NCBI RefSeq assembly: GCF_028307215.1
Contig: NZ_JAQMHV010000003.1
Location: 62,001 to 126,000 of the forward strand
Length of the DNA: 64,000 nt
Reading direction: 5' to 3'
Origin: Falsirhodobacter sp. 20TX0035
Lineage (GTDB): Bacteria; Pseudomonadota; Alphaproteobacteria; Rhodobacterales; Rhodobacteraceae
Shown here: positions 18,442-27,730 of the stretch, piece after piece
How positions within the stretch are numbered: position 1 is the first letter of the stretch
Layout: every line of letters begins with the position of its first letter
Translations under genes and position numbers: made by a program
Notes under the pieces: model-generated
What the model saw: only the letters and a program-made list of their open reading frames with translations
What the model was told of the DNA's origin: nothing
The model's database searches: none

Positions 18442-19490
18442 CGGAAGTGCTTGGCCAGCTTCAGACCCTGGCCCTGATAATTGGACGCGATGCCGGCGCC
18501 GTAAAGGACGTCCGGCACATCGGCCATGCGCTCGTACACGAGGCGGCCCACGACCTGCCCGTGTTCCAGCACGAAGGGGGCCTCGTGGCACCGCACCTCC
18601 AGCACGCCGCGTGATCCGACGCCGTGGCCGAAGCCCGGATCGAAGAAGCCGGCGTAATGGACGCGGAATTCCCCCACCATGGCCAGATAGGGCGCCATCT
18701 CGGCCGCCTGATCGGGCGGGATCGTCACCGCCTCGCGGCTGACGAGGATGTAAAACGCGCCGGGATCGAGGATGATCTGACCGTTGGTAGTCGTCACCTC
18801 CTCCCAGAAATCGGCGGCAGGGTAGTGGGCGATGCGCGACAGGTCGATCACGCCGCTGTGGGGTTTCGCCCGATAGCCGACATGATGGCCCAGCTGAAGA
18901 TCCACCGAGAAGCCCAAGCCGTCGGCGATCAGGGCAGGGCCGTCCACCAGCGGGGTCGCGGCGTGCAGGGCCCGCAGCTCCTCATCCCCCAGAACGGACT
19001 GGCCGACGCGCAGACGAAGCTGGTTCAGCCGCATCCCCGGCCGGACGAGGACGGAAAAGCTGCGCGGGCACACCTCGGCGTAAAGCGGGCCGTCATAACC
19101 GGCGGCGATGCGGTCGAATTCGACGCCGCCATCGGTGATGGTCCGCGTCAGCAGGTCCAGACGACCGGTGGAGCTTTTGGCGTTCGCCACGCCGCCCACA
19201 TCCGCGGGCAGGTGCAGCCGTTCCATCAGCGGGATGACATAGACGCAGCCCTTTTCCAGAACCGCCCCGTCCGACAGGTCGATCCGGTGCATCTCGAACT
19301 CGGCCAAGCGTTCGGCGACGGTGCGGCCCTTGCCGGCCAGAAAGCTCGCTCGCACGCGATAAGCCTGGGTGCCAAGGCGCAGGTCCAGACTGGCCGGCTG
19401 CACCTGTTCGGGCAGGATCGCCGGTTCGGCCCGAAGGGCACCGTCGGCGATCATGCGGCGAAGACGCTGCGACGGAAGAACACCGATCAT
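18438..19490 (-). CDS. dcd: 2'-deoxycytidine 5'-triphosphate deaminase, long two-domain form
   Basis: Converts dCTP to dUTP for thymidylate synthesis. At 350 residues it is nearly twice the enterobacterial Dcd and consists of two tandem dUTPase-fold domains, as in many alphaproteobacteria. Visible conserved parts are VQPASLDLRLG near the N-terminus, NAKSSTGRLDLLTR in the first domain, and EFRVHYAGFFDPGFGHG with GQVVGRLVYERM in the second. ATG at 19490 opens MIGVLPS. It lies downstream of tRNA-Pro on the same strand, separated by a hairpin. Confidence 0.9.
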   Translation of the reverse strand: MIGVLPSQRLRRMIADGALRAEPAILPEQVQPASLDLRLGTQAYRVRASFLAGKGRTVAERLAEFEMHRIDLSDGAVLEKGCVYVIPLMERLHLPADVGGVANAKSSTGRLDLLTRTITDGGVEFDRIAAGYDGPLYAEVCPRSFSVLVRPGMRLNQLRLRVGQSVLGDEELRALHAATPLVDGPALIADGLGFSVDLQLGHHVGYRAKPHSGVIDLSRIAHYPAADFWEEVTTTNGQIILDPGAFYILVSREAVTIPPDQAAEMAPYLAMVGEFRVHYAGFFDPGFGHGVGSRGVLEVRCHEAPFVLEHGQVVGRLVYERMADVPDVLYGAGIASNYQGQGLKLAKHFR

Positions 19491-19510
19491 GCCATATCCC
19501 TGAATGCACG

Positions 19511-19539
19511 AAAGCCGCCCGTTTTCACGGACGGCTTTC
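19511..19539 (-). terminator. Hairpin downstream of tRNA-Pro
   Basis: On the reverse strand, AAAGCCG then CCGT pairs across a GAAA tetraloop with ACGG then CGGCTTT, with one mismatch between the two helical blocks. Only three T residues follow. It sits between the tRNA 3' end and dcd and is a plausible terminator or tRNA-precursor 3' processing boundary. Confidence 0.55.
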
Positions 19540-19544
19540 TGTTG

Positions 19545-19622
19545 TGGTCGGGCCGGCGAGATTCGAACTCGCGGCCTTCCGCCCCCCAGACGGACGCGCT
19601 AACCAGGCTGCGCCACGGCCCG
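19545..19622 (-). tRNA. tRNA-Pro (anticodon GGG)
   Basis: The reverse strand folds as a full cloverleaf. The acceptor pairs CGGGCCG with CGGCCCG, followed by A and an encoded CCA. The D stem is GCGC/GCGC with loop AGCCTGGTTA. The anticodon stem TCCGT/GCGGA has loop CTGGGGG, giving anticodon GGG. The T stem GCGAG/CTCGC carries TTCGAAT. It reads CCC/CCU proline codons, abundant in this GC-rich genome. Confidence 0.95.
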
Positions 19623-19634
19623 ACACTGGGCGGA

Positions 19635-19662
19635 TACATACCAATATTCGCAGCGGGGGCAA
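19635..19662 (-). promoter_or_regulatory. Candidate tRNA-Pro promoter
   Basis: On the reverse strand TTGCCC (19657-19662) is followed after 16 bp by TATGTA (19635-19640), placing a start near 19628, just ahead of the mature tRNA 5' end at 19622. Motif match only. Confidence 0.35.
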
Positions 19663-19686
19663 GCCGAAAGCTGCGAAAAGACATCA

Positions 19687-20379
19687 TTATTCTTCGACGA
19701 TCTTCATCCGGTCGCGCAGGGCCAGAAGGCGCGCCAGCAAGGGCTGGATCGCGGCGCCCTCGACGCTGCCCGGCTCCAGCGCCAGAAGGCGGCTGATCAG
19801 GGGACGGGGGGGCGACTCCGGCACTGCGGGCTCGCGCAGGCGCTCCGCACGCTCTCTCGCCAGCGTCGCGTCGCGCAGGCCAAGGGGCGGGGGCGGGCCA
19901 TCATCCGTGGCCGCGCTGGTCTTGGGATCGGTGCGGGAAAAGAATTCTTCCTCGGTCACGGTGTCATCCTCTTCGTCGGAAGCGGGGGAGAACGTCCAGC
20001 CGGCGTCGTCGGCCGACACCTGCGCCACGGCGCGACGTTGGGGAAAGGCGTGAACCTCGGCGGTCTGGGGGGTGTCGTCCGGCTCCACCTCGATGAAGCC
20101 GGCCTCTTCCTCGCGGGCCATCTCGGCCACGCGGCGCACGCCCTGTTCGCGCAGGATCTTCTGGACGCCGCGAATCGTCATCCCATCATCGTGCAGCAGC
20201 TTGCGGATGCCCGCCAGCAGCGCGATGTCCGACGGGCGGTAGTAGCGGCGGCCACCCGCGCGCTTGACGGGCTTGATCTGCGGAAACCGGCTTTCCCAGA
20301 AACGCAGCACATGCGCCGGTGTCTGCAGGACATCGGCCACCTCGCTGATGGTGCGGAAGGCGTCGGCCGATTTCTCCAT
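19687..20379 (-). CDS. MerR-family transcriptional regulator
   Basis: A 230-residue DNA-binding regulator. The N-terminal 70 residues carry the MerR winged helix: [22 protein letters not shown], with [17 protein letters not shown] in the wing. The remainder is acidic, Pro-rich and without the usual dimerisation helix length, ending in a helical leucine-rich stretch, so the ligand is unknown. The gene follows ihfA by 12 bp, and this ihfA-merR pairing is common in alphaproteobacteria. No operator of the usual 19-20-bp spaced promoter type was found nearby. Confidence 0.88.
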   Translation of the reverse strand: MEKSADAFRTISEVADVLQTPAHVLRFWESRFPQIKPVKRAGGRRYYRPSDIALLAGIRKLLHDDGMTIRGVQKILREQGVRRVAEMAREEEAGFIEVEPDDTPQTAEVHAFPQRRAVAQVSADDAGWTFSPASDEEDDTVTEEEFFSRTDPKTSAATDDGPPPPLGLRDATLARERAERLREPAVPESPPRPLISRLLALEPGSVEGAAIQPLLARLLALRDRMKIVEE

Positions 20380-20391
20380 CAGATCCTCGTG

Positions 20392-20694
20392 TTACTTCTT
20401 CGTCCCCGAGACGACACGCTCCTTCATCAGGTGCGAGGGGCGAAAGGTCAACACGCGGCGGGGGCTGATCGGCACCTCGTCCCCGGTCTTGGGGTTACGG
20501 CCGACCCGCGCCGCCTTGTCGCGGACCGAGAAGGTGCCGAAGCTGGAGATCTTCACCTGCTCCCCCGCGACGAGGGCATCGGACACGTGCTTCAGCACGC
20601 TTTCGACCAATTGTGCCGAATCATTTCTCGACAGGCCGACCTCGCGGAAGACGGCCTCGCTCAAATCCATGCGTGTCAAAGTCTTACCGCTCAT
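20392..20694 (-). CDS. ihfA: Integration host factor alpha subunit
   Basis: Alpha subunit of the heterodimeric DNA-bending protein IHF, which acts in transcription, replication and recombination. In 100 residues the beta-arm region has the proline-tipped sequence [12 protein letters not shown], which intercalates into DNA, and the N-terminus opens [19 protein letters not shown] at 20694 is preferred over GTG at 20697 because a GGGGG run lies 7 nt upstream. It has its own probable promoter at 20721-20749 and is followed by merR. No ihfB is in the window. Confidence 0.95.
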   Translation of the reverse strand: MSGKTLTRMDLSEAVFREVGLSRNDSAQLVESVLKHVSDALVAGEQVKISSFGTFSVRDKAARVGRNPKTGDEVPISPRRVLTFRPSHLMKERVVSGTKK

Positions 20695-20720
20695 CACTCA
20701 CCCCCCGTATACCCGCAAGA

Positions 20721-20749
20721 AGGATGGTGCGCGGGCAGTACCCTGTCAA
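20721..20749 (-). promoter_or_regulatory. Candidate ihfA promoter
   Basis: A perfect -35 hexamer TTGACA (20744-20749) is followed after 17 bp by a weak -10 CATCCT (20721-20726; three of six). The predicted start near 20714 leaves a 20-nt leader to the ihfA ATG. It would separate ihfA-merR from the upstream fabH transcript. Confidence 0.45.
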
Positions 20750-20769
20750 GGTGGACAACCTTGCGTTGA

Positions 20770-21726
20770 TCACCAGCGAAGGACGACCGAACCCCAGGCC
20801 AGACCGCCGCCGATGGCCTCGGTCACGACCACATCGTTCGTCTTGATCTGCCCCCGCGCCTTACCGACCGAGAGGGCCAGCGGGATGGACGCGGCCGAGG
20901 TGTTGCCGTGGTCCTGCACGGTCACGACCACCTTTTCCATGGTCAGGCCCATCTTCTGGGCGGTGGCGCTGATGATGCGCAGGTTGGCCTGATGCGGCAC
21001 GATCCAGTCCACTTGGTCTGCCGTCAGCCCGGCCTTGTCCAGCGCGGTGTGCGCCGTTTCGGCCAGCTTCGCCACCGCGTGACGGAAGACTTCCTTGCCC
21101 TGCATCCGCAGATAGCCCGTCTTGCCGGTGGAGGTGCCGCCGTCGACGTAAAGAAGGTCGCGGAACCGCCCGTCGCTGTGCAGGTCCGACGACAGGATGC
21201 CGCGTTCGCCCTCTTCGGCCTCCAGCACCAGCGCGCCGGCGCCATCGCCGAACAGCACGACCGTGGTGCGGTCCTCCCAGTCCATCAGGCGCGAAAACGT
21301 CTCGGCCCCGATCACGAGGACGCGCTTGGCCTGACCCGACCGGATCAGCCCGTCGGCGTTGGTCAGCGCGAAGATGAAGCCCGCGCAGACGGCCTGAACG
21401 TCGAAGGCGAAGCCCCGCGTCATCCCCAGCTCGCCCTGCACCATCGTCGCGGTGGAGGGAAAGGTGAGATCGGGGGTGGAGGTGGCAACGATGATCGTGT
21501 CGATGTCGTCCGGTTCCAGACCGGCATCGGCCAACGCCGCGCGCGCCGCGCGGGTGGCAAGGTCCGTCGTCGTCTGCCCTTCGGCCACGAGGTGACGGCG
21601 TTCGATCCCGGTCCGCGTGCGGATCCATTCGTCCGACGTCTCGATCCTGGCTTCCAGATCGGCGTTGGACACGACATGGTCGGGCAGGTAATGCCCGACA
21701 CCCTTCACGACGGCACGCAATGTCAT
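20770..21726 (-). CDS. fabH: 3-oxoacyl-ACP synthase III
   Basis: Initiates type II fatty-acid synthesis by condensing acetyl-CoA with malonyl-ACP. In 318 residues the catalytic cysteine is C114 in QAVCAGF, the histidine is in VPHQANLRI and the asparagine in [11 protein letters not shown], completing the Cys-His-Asn triad. The ATG at 21726 overlaps the plsX stop (ATGA at 21723-21726), so translation is coupled to phospholipid precursor synthesis. The rpmF-plsX-fabH order is widely conserved in bacteria. Confidence 0.97.
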   Translation of the reverse strand: MTLRAVVKGVGHYLPDHVVSNADLEARIETSDEWIRTRTGIERRHLVAEGQTTTDLATRAARAALADAGLEPDDIDTIIVATSTPDLTFPSTATMVQGELGMTRGFAFDVQAVCAGFIFALTNADGLIRSGQAKRVLVIGAETFSRLMDWEDRTTVVLFGDGAGALVLEAEEGERGILSSDLHSDGRFRDLLYVDGGTSTGKTGYLRMQGKEVFRHAVAKLAETAHTALDKAGLTADQVDWIVPHQANLRIISATAQKMGLTMEKVVVTVQDHGNTSAASIPLALSVGKARGQIKTNDVVVTEAIGGGLAWGSVVLRW

Positions 21727-22826
21727 CCGGTGGTTCCGTCCTTGGAAAGGGCGGGATCCTGTCCCGCTGCCGCAGCCGGGGCGACACGTGCCGCCAGCCG
21801 CTCGTTGAAGCCGGATTTCGCCAGCTGGAAGGCCAGCTTCACCGCCGAGGAGACGCCCGTCGCATCCGCCGAGCCGTGCGACTTCACGACCGTGCCGTTC
21901 AGGCCCAGGAACACCCCGCCGTTCACGCGGCGCGGATCGATCCGCTTCTGCATCCGCTTCAGCGAGGTCAGCGCCAGCATGGCCGCGATCTTCGACATGA
22001 AGGTGGCCGCGAACGCCTCACGCAGGAAGGCGGAGATCAGCTTGGCCGTGCCTTCGCCCGTTTTCAGCGCGATGTTTCCCGTAAAGCCGTCCGTCACAAT
22101 CACGTCGCAGCGGTTGGACGGGATGTCCCCGCCTTCCACAAAGCCCACGTAATCGTAATGTCCGGCCTCGGCCTGACCCGCGATCAGGTCATGCGCCTCT
22201 TTCATGCCCGGACGACCCTTGTGCTCCTCGGTGCCGACGTTCAGCAGGCCCACGCGCGGACGCATGACCTCCAGCCCGTTGCGGGCATAGGAGGCGCCCA
22301 TCATCGCGTATTGAAGCAGATCCTCGGCCTCGGCGCGCACATCGGCGCCGACATCCAGGATGACGTTGAAACCGGCGGGATTGGTTGAGGGCCACAGCGC
22401 GCCAATGGCCGGACGGTTGATGCCCGGCATCTTGCGCAGCTGCAGCATCGACACGGCCATCAGCGCGCCGGTGTTGCCGCAGGACACGGCGGCCTGCGCC
22501 TCGCCCGAGCGAATCGACTCGATCGTGGACCACATGGACGTGCCCTGGCCGTGGCGCATCACCTGGCTGGGCTTGTCCTCCATCGTGACCACGCGGGGGG
22601 CGTGACGCACCTCGCAGCGGCCGACAAGGATCTTGCGCTTGGCCAGAAGCGGCCCGATTTCCGCCTCATCCCCATGAAGGATGAAGTGGATCTCGGGATT
22701 CTTCTGAGCCGAGGCGGCGAGACCGGCCACGACATCGGCCGCACCCCGGTCGCCGCCCATGGCGTCGACGGAGATGACGATCCTGCGCTCGGCGCCTGAC
22801 GTCTGGGTCATCGTCTCGCTCGACAT
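21723..22826 (-). CDS. plsX: Phosphate acyltransferase PlsX
   Basis: Makes acyl-phosphate from acyl-ACP, the first step of phosphatidic acid synthesis by the PlsX-PlsY route. In 367 residues the opening [10 protein letters not shown] is a family hallmark, and [10 protein letters not shown] and [14 protein letters not shown] are also conserved. The start is ATG at 22826; ATG at 22811 is equally plausible from spacing to a GAG element. It is preceded by rpmF and coupled to fabH. The product is a peripheral membrane enzyme with no membrane helix. Confidence 0.95.
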   Translation of the reverse strand: MSSETMTQTSGAERRIVISVDAMGGDRGAADVVAGLAASAQKNPEIHFILHGDEAEIGPLLAKRKILVGRCEVRHAPRVVTMEDKPSQVMRHGQGTSMWSTIESIRSGEAQAAVSCGNTGALMAVSMLQLRKMPGINRPAIGALWPSTNPAGFNVILDVGADVRAEAEDLLQYAMMGASYARNGLEVMRPRVGLLNVGTEEHKGRPGMKEAHDLIAGQAEAGHYDYVGFVEGGDIPSNRCDVIVTDGFTGNIALKTGEGTAKLISAFLREAFAATFMSKIAAMLALTSLKRMQKRIDPRRVNGGVFLGLNGTVVKSHGSADATGVSSAVKLAFQLAKSGFNERLAARVAPAAAAGQDPALSKDGTTG

Positions 22827-22845
22827 GAGGGAACGGAGGCGCGGC

Positions 22846-23052
22846 TTACGCCGCGTCGTCGTCCAGGTCGACCTCGGTCGTGGTCGCCACGACTTCGCGC
22901 GAGTCGTAGTGGCCGCACGCGCCGCACACGTGGTGCGGGCGCTTCAGCTCGCCGCAGTTCGAGCATTCCGCCGGGTTCGACGCGACAAGGGCGTCATGCG
23001 AGCGGCGCATGTTGCGGCGGGATTTCGTAACGCGGTTCTGCGGGACAGCCAT
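22846..23052 (-). CDS. rpmF: 50S ribosomal protein L32
   Basis: A small structural protein of the large ribosomal subunit near the peptidyl-transferase exit region. In 68 residues the opening [20 protein letters not shown] is typical. Four cysteines (CSNCG and CGACG) form a zinc ribbon, so this is the C+ form. ATG at 23052 follows GGTGGAG; an upstream ATG at 23061 is less likely. It heads rpmF-plsX-fabH, linking ribosome and lipid synthesis as in many bacteria. Confidence 0.96.
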   Translation of the reverse strand: MAVPQNRVTKSRRNMRRSHDALVASNPAECSNCGELKRPHHVCGACGHYDSREVVATTTEVDLDDDAA

Positions 23053-23193
23053 TGTCTCCACCTCAGCTTATGAGGGGACGAGGCCCCTGTGTTTCCTAGA
23101 ATCCGAACAGCCCCCGAGACCCGGGTTTGCATGTCCGATGAGGCGCGGAACATAGCGAAATCCCGCCCCGATGCAACCCCCAATCGCCCCGGA

Positions 23194-23739
23194 TCAGCTG
23201 TCCTTTTCCAGCTTGTCCTTCAGGGCCTGAAGCCCGGCGAAGGGGCGCAGGTCCGCATCGCGCAGCGGGGCGGCGTCGGGTGCGGCGAACACGGCCTCTC
23301 CCAGCTCCGCCCCCGGGGCGCGGGGCCAGTCGGGCAGGGCCAGCGCCAGTTCCTCGGCCGCCAGTTCGCGCAGGTCGATCACCTCGGGGATCGGCTCCAG
23401 CGTGTCGTCCTCGGGCATCTCGGTCTCTTCGCCCGTGGGGGCGGTGTAGCTGGCCGAATACCGGCGCCGCACCGGCGTGTCGATCTTCGTGACCACGGGG
23501 GTCAGCGTCACGACGCAGGGCTGTTCCACCGTCCCTTTCAGCCGGCCGTCCAGCCGGTAGTCCTCGCGCCCCTCGGCCCGGATCTCGCCCTCGAAGCTCA
23601 GCGCGGCGATGGCGGTGATGTCCAGATCCCTGGCCAGCGCCGCGCGATCGGCGGCCGAGGGCGTCAGGCGGAACCGCTGCGGCTTGCGCGCGGGAAGGGT
23701 GGCCACCCGGAACGTGTGGTTCTGCGGTTCGTCGGTCAT
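23194..23739 (-). CDS. YceD/DUF177 family protein
   Basis: A 181-residue DUF177 protein. Homologues sit immediately upstream of rpmF in most proteobacteria, and the family has been linked to 23S rRNA accumulation. The conserved features are the central segment ALSFEGEIRAEG, the Cys-containing QPCVVTLTPV, and an acidic DLRELAAEELALALP near the C-terminus. ATG at 23739. The gap to rpmF is 141 bp and holds no clear terminator, so co-transcription is possible but not shown. It is divergent from bamE. Confidence 0.88.
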   Translation of the reverse strand: MTDEPQNHTFRVATLPARKPQRFRLTPSAADRAALARDLDITAIAALSFEGEIRAEGREDYRLDGRLKGTVEQPCVVTLTPVVTKIDTPVRRRYSASYTAPTGEETEMPEDDTLEPIPEVIDLRELAAEELALALPDWPRAPGAELGEAVFAAPDAAPLRDADLRPFAGLQALKDKLEKDS

Positions 23740-23828
23740 CGGTGCGCTTCCTTTCTTGAACAGGGGCGGGACCTTCTGTTAAGCCAAAGGTCGATATGGG
23801 CCCACGGCCCGCAAGGCAAGGGGTGGGC

Positions 23829-24290
23829 ATGGCTTTGGCAGGACGAAAGACGGCGGTGCTGCGGAATCTCGCGGCCGGGCTGGCCCTGATGGCCACGGTG
23901 GCCTGCGCGCCGATCTATCGCAACCACGGCTACGTGCCGATGGATCAGGATCTGGGCCGCGTCCAGATCGGCGCCACCCGGGACGAGGTGCGCGAGGTCA
24001 TCGGCCTGCCCTCCGTCACCTCGCTGGCCAACGATTCCGGCTGGTTCTACGTGCAAAGCCGCTTCCGCACCTTCGGCCTGTCCCGGCGCGAGGTGGGGCG
24101 CGAGGTGGTGGCCGTCAGCTTCAACCCGCAGGGCCGCGTCAGCAACGTCGAACGCTTCGGGCTGGAGCAGGGCCGCATCGTGCCCCTGTCGCGCCGCGTC
24201 ACCGACAGCGGCGTGGAAGGCAGCAGCTTCCTGCGCCAGCTGTTCGGCTCCGTCGGTCGCCTGCGCGCCGATCAGGTGCTGGACGACTGA
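23829..24290 (+). CDS. bamE: Outer membrane assembly lipoprotein BamE
   Basis: A small lipoprotein of the BAM complex that folds beta-barrel proteins into the outer membrane. In 153 residues a signal peptide ends in the lipobox TVAC with lipidated C26, and the mature domain shows IGATRDEVREVIGLPS, typical of the SmpA/OmlA fold. ATG at 23829 is used; an ATG at 23796 would lengthen the signal peptide unnaturally. It is divergent from yceD, and its last 19 bp overlap the convergent msrB. Confidence 0.9.
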   Translation: MALAGRKTAVLRNLAAGLALMATVACAPIYRNHGYVPMDQDLGRVQIGATRDEVREVIGLPSVTSLANDSGWFYVQSRFRTFGLSRREVGREVVAVSFNPQGRVSNVERFGLEQGRIVPLSRRVTDSGVEGSSFLRQLFGSVGRLRADQVLDD

Positions 24291-24682
24291 TCCCGGGGTT
24301 CGAAATCCAGCGCGACGCCGTTGATGCAATAGCGAAGCCCCGTCGGTTGCGGACCGTCGGGGAAGACGTGGCCCAGATGCGCTTCGCAGCGCGGGCAGTG
24401 CACCTCGATCCGCTGCATCCCCAACGAGTTGTCACGCGACATGCCCACCGCATCCTCGCCCGCGGGGGCGTAGAAGCTGGGCCAGCCGCAATGGCTTTCG
24501 AACTTCGTTTCCTGTTCGAACAGCGGCGCGCCGCAGCCGGCGCAGGTGAAGGTGCCGGCGTCCGTCGGCAGATCCTCGTGGCTGCCCGGACGTTCCGTGC
24601 CATGCTTGCGCATCACACGGTACTGTTCGTCCGTCAGCTGTTCGCGCCATTCGGCATCGCTCTTGATGACTTTTTCAACCAT
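24272..24682 (-). CDS. msrB: Peptide-methionine (R)-S-oxide reductase
   Basis: Repairs methionine-R-sulfoxide in proteins, using thioredoxin. In 136 residues two CxxC pairs (CAGCG and CPRCE) bind zinc and the catalytic cysteine is in RYCINGVALDF. The substrate loop HCGWPSFYAP is intact. ATG at 24682. There is no signal peptide, so the product is cytosolic, and no adjacent msrA was seen. It is convergent with bamE and divergent from the acyltransferase gene. Confidence 0.96.
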   Translation of the reverse strand: MVEKVIKSDAEWREQLTDEQYRVMRKHGTERPGSHEDLPTDAGTFTCAGCGAPLFEQETKFESHCGWPSFYAPAGEDAVGMSRDNSLGMQRIEVHCPRCEAHLGHVFPDGPQPTGLRYCINGVALDFEPRDQSSST

Positions 24683-24784
24683 TCTGATCTCCTGCTGGGG
24701 CGGATCCGGCAATCGCTTGTGCCGGCCCGCCTCTGCAACGATATTTAGGGTCAGGCACGGCCTACGCCAAGGAGAGCGACCGAC

Positions 24785-25501
24785 ATGCGGAGCCTGACCC
24801 GGGGACGCCTGACCGCCCGCGAAGCGACCGAACCGTCCGATCTGGCCCGCGCGCAGGCCTTGCGGACGCTGGCCTTCCAGCTGGCCGAACCGGACCGGGA
24901 CCGCTTCGACGACCTGTGCACCCATGTGCTGGTGGAGGAGGAGGGCGATCTGGTCGCCTGTTTCCGCATCCTGCACCTGACGCCCGGAGAGGTGGATCGC
25001 AGCTATTCCGCCCAGCACTACGATCTGGCCGCCCTGCGCGCCTATGACGGTCACATGATCGAGATCGGCCGCTTCTGCCTGCATCCCGACCGGCATCAGG
25101 CCTCCATCGTGCGCTTCGCATGGCGGGCGCTGGCGGGCTATGTGGCCGAACACGACGCGCGGATTCTGTTCGGCTGCTCCTCATTCCCTGGCACGCAGCC
25201 GGAGCCTTATGCCGACGCCTTCGCCCTGCTGCGGCAGGCGCATCTGGCGCCGGACCCCTGGGCCCCGGGGCCGAAGGCACCGCAGGTCTTTCCCTATGCC
25301 GCGACGCTGGACGGGCACGTGATCGACATGCAGCGCGCCATGCGGTCGATGCCGCCCCTTCTTCGCAGCTATCTGCTGATGGGGGGGTGGGTGTCGGACC
25401 ATGCCGTGGTGGACCCGCAGATGAACACCATGCACGTCTTCACGGGGGTGGAACTGCACCGCATGCCGCCCGGCCGCGTGCAGGCGCTTCAGCGCGCCTG
25501 A
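24785..25501 (+). CDS. olsB: OlsB-type ornithine N-acyltransferase (GNAT fold)
   Basis: Probably transfers a 3-hydroxyacyl chain from ACP to ornithine, giving lyso-ornithine lipid. In 238 residues the GNAT acyltransferase core shows CFRILHL, IEIGRFCLHPD, LFGCSSFPGT and, near the C-terminus, KAYLLMGG-like SYLLMGGWVSDHAVVD, the pattern of the COG3176 family. ATG at 24785 follows AAGGAG. No olsA partner is adjacent, although in Rhodobacter the two are often neighbours, so the partner may lie elsewhere. The family is secure; the exact substrate is inferred. Confidence 0.78.
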   Translation: MRSLTRGRLTAREATEPSDLARAQALRTLAFQLAEPDRDRFDDLCTHVLVEEEGDLVACFRILHLTPGEVDRSYSAQHYDLAALRAYDGHMIEIGRFCLHPDRHQASIVRFAWRALAGYVAEHDARILFGCSSFPGTQPEPYADAFALLRQAHLAPDPWAPGPKAPQVFPYAATLDGHVIDMQRAMRSMPPLLRSYLLMGGWVSDHAVVDPQMNTMHVFTGVELHRMPPGRVQALQRA

Positions 25502-26319
25502 AGGCCGACCATCCGGCGGATGTCGTCGGGCGTTGCCCCTTCGGCCCGGAAGGTGGCCAAGGCCCGCGCGTCGTCGCGTTTCGCCAGCCGGCGGCCCTGT
25601 TCGTCCCGGATCAGGCGATGGTGGTGATAGGCGACGGGGGGAAGTCCCAGCAGGTGGCCCAGCAGGACGTGGATCGGCGTCGCATCAAACAGGTCCGCGC
25701 CGCGCACGGCTTCGGTCACCCCCTGGAGCGCGTCGTCCACCACCACGGCCAGATGATAGGCGGCGCCCATCCCGCGCCGCGACAGGATCACGTCGCCCAC
25801 GTTGCGGATCATGTGATCGGGGGACACGGCGTGGCGGCCCGGGTGCAGGCCCGTTTCGGTGAAGAACAGCGGCCCCGGCATCGCTTTGGCCATGTCCAGC
25901 CGGATCGCATCCTCCGGCCCCGCCTCGGCCATCGAGCGGTGGCGGCAGGTGCCGGGATAGATCAGCCCGTCCGGCCCCAGTGCGCCTTCCTGAGGGGCGT
26001 TCAGGGCCGCGCGAATGTCGGCCCGGGTGCAGCGGCAGGGATAGGTGAAGGGGGCCAACCGCTCCAGCGCCGCATCATAGGCGGACTGGCGGTCGGACTG
26101 GCGCAGCACGGGCCGGGGCCAGTCGAGGCCCAGCCAGTGCAGGTCGTCGAAGATCCGCGCCTCCCATTCGGGGCGGGCGCGGGAACGGTCCAGATCCTCG
26201 ATCCGGAGAAGGGCGGTGCCGCCCTCGGCCCGTTCCCACACCGTCAGGGCGGAAAAGGCGTGCCCCAGATGCAGCGGCCCCGTCGGCGACGGGGCAAAGC
26301 GCGTTACTGGCCCAGCCAC
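25489..26319 (-). CDS. gluQ: Glutamyl-queuosine tRNA(Asp) synthetase
   Basis: A truncated GluRS-like enzyme that attaches glutamate to queuosine in tRNA-Asp. In 276 residues the HIGH-type motif is [18 protein letters not shown], the zinc-site region CRCTRADI with later CRHRS is present, and the KMSKS-like motif is RRLAKRDDA. It lacks the anticodon-binding domain of full GluRS. The start is GTG at 26319, overlapping the trmFO stop by 16 bp. The 3' end overlaps olsB by 13 bp. Confidence 0.93.
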   Translation of the reverse strand: MAGPVTRFAPSPTGPLHLGHAFSALTVWERAEGGTALLRIEDLDRSRARPEWEARIFDDLHWLGLDWPRPVLRQSDRQSAYDAALERLAPFTYPCRCTRADIRAALNAPQEGALGPDGLIYPGTCRHRSMAEAGPEDAIRLDMAKAMPGPLFFTETGLHPGRHAVSPDHMIRNVGDVILSRRGMGAAYHLAVVVDDALQGVTEAVRGADLFDATPIHVLLGHLLGLPPVAYHHHRLIRDEQGRRLAKRDDARALATFRAEGATPDDIRRMVGLQAR

Positions 26320-27638
26320 GCGGTGAACGCCTCTTTTGCGCGGTCGGTATAGGCCTTGTAGCGGTCCTTGCGGCCGCGGCGCCCGCCCTTGGCGTCGATC
26401 GGGGGGAACAGGCCGAAGTTCACGTTCATCGGCTGGAAGGTCTTCGCCTCCGCCCCGCCGGTGATGTGGGTGATCAGCGCGCCCATCGCCGTTTCGGCGG
26501 GCGGGGGCGGCAGGTCGCGGCCCAGCAGTTCCGCCGCGGCCATGCGGCCCGCCAGAAGGCCCATCGCGGCGCTTTCCACATAGCCCTCCACCCCGGTAAC
26601 CTGCCCGGCAAAGCGCAGGTTCGGCCGGTTGCGCAGCCGCATCCGGTCATCCAGCAAGGTGGGGGAGTTCAGGAACGTGTTCCGGTGGATGCCGCCCAGT
26701 CGCGCGAACTTGGCGTCCTGAAGGCCCGGAATCATCCGGAACACCTCGGTCTGCGCGCCGTATTTCATCTTCGTCTGGAAGCCCACGATGTTGTAAAGCG
26801 TGCCCAGCTTGTTGTCGCGGCGCAGCTGCACCACGGCATAGGGCTTCACCTCGGGATCGTGCGGGTTCGTCAGGCCGATGGGCTTCATGGGCCCGAAGCG
26901 TGGCGTTTCGGCGCCGCGTTCGGCCATCACCTCGATCGGCAGGCAGCCGTCGAAATAGCCGGCCGTCTCGCCCTCGTGGAACTCCGCCTTCTCGGCCGCC
27001 AGCATGGCGGCGATGAAGGCCTCGTACTCGGCCTTCGTCATGGGGCAGTTGATGTAGGCGGTCCGCTCCTCCTCCGTCTCGCCCTTGTCATAGCGGGACT
27101 GCCGCCAGGCCACGGACATGTCGATGCTGTCGGCATAAACGATGGGCGCGATGGCGTCGAAGAACGCAAGGCTTTCGGCCCCGGTGACACCCCGGATCGC
27201 CTCCGCCAGCGCGGGGGAGGTCAGGGGGCCGGTGGCGAAGATCCACGATCCGTCCACCGGCAGTTCCGTCACCTCGGCATCGACAATGCGGATCAGGGGA
27301 TGGGCGCGCAGCGCGGCGCTGACGGATTCGGCGAAGGCGTCGCGGTCCACGGCCAGCGCGCCGCCGGCGGGCAAGCGATGTTCACCCGCCATCCGCATGA
27401 TCAGCCCGTCCGCCGCCCGCATTTCCCAGTGCAGCAGGCCCACGGCGTTCTGTTCGTCATCGTCCGACCGGAACGAGTTGGAGCAGACCATCTCGGCAAA
27501 GCTGCCGGTGCGGTGGGCGAAGGTGCCGACGGTGGGGCGCATCTCGTGCAGGACGACGGGCACGCCCAGGTTGGCGGCCTGCCATGCGGCCTCGGACCCG
27601 GCCATGCCGCCGCCGACGATGTGGAGTTCTTGTGTCAT
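26304..27638 (-). CDS. trmFO: Folate-dependent tRNA uridine-54 methyltransferase TrmFO
   Basis: An FAD enzyme that forms 5-methyluridine 54 in the tRNA T-loop using methylene-tetrahydrofolate. In 444 residues the dinucleotide-binding motif [11 protein letters not shown] lies at about 8-18 and the conserved CSNSFRSDD and [18 protein letters not shown] follow. ATG at 27638 opens MTQELH. gluQ overlaps its 3' end, so two tRNA-modifying enzymes share a transcript. It is divergent from the AI-2E transporter gene. Confidence 0.95.
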   Translation of the reverse strand: MTQELHIVGGGMAGSEAAWQAANLGVPVVLHEMRPTVGTFAHRTGSFAEMVCSNSFRSDDDEQNAVGLLHWEMRAADGLIMRMAGEHRLPAGGALAVDRDAFAESVSAALRAHPLIRIVDAEVTELPVDGSWIFATGPLTSPALAEAIRGVTGAESLAFFDAIAPIVYADSIDMSVAWRQSRYDKGETEEERTAYINCPMTKAEYEAFIAAMLAAEKAEFHEGETAGYFDGCLPIEVMAERGAETPRFGPMKPIGLTNPHDPEVKPYAVVQLRRDNKLGTLYNIVGFQTKMKYGAQTEVFRMIPGLQDAKFARLGGIHRNTFLNSPTLLDDRMRLRNRPNLRFAGQVTGVEGYVESAAMGLLAGRMAAAELLGRDLPPPPAETAMGALITHITGGAEAKTFQPMNVNFGLFPPIDAKGGRRGRKDRYKAYTDRAKEAFTAWLGQ

Positions 27639-27730
27639 CCGCCCCTCATAATCCTGTGCGGGGGATTTGGGAAGGTGGCCGCCACGGCGCAACACGCTAT
27701 GCTGCGATCAAAACGAAAAGGGACGGGACG

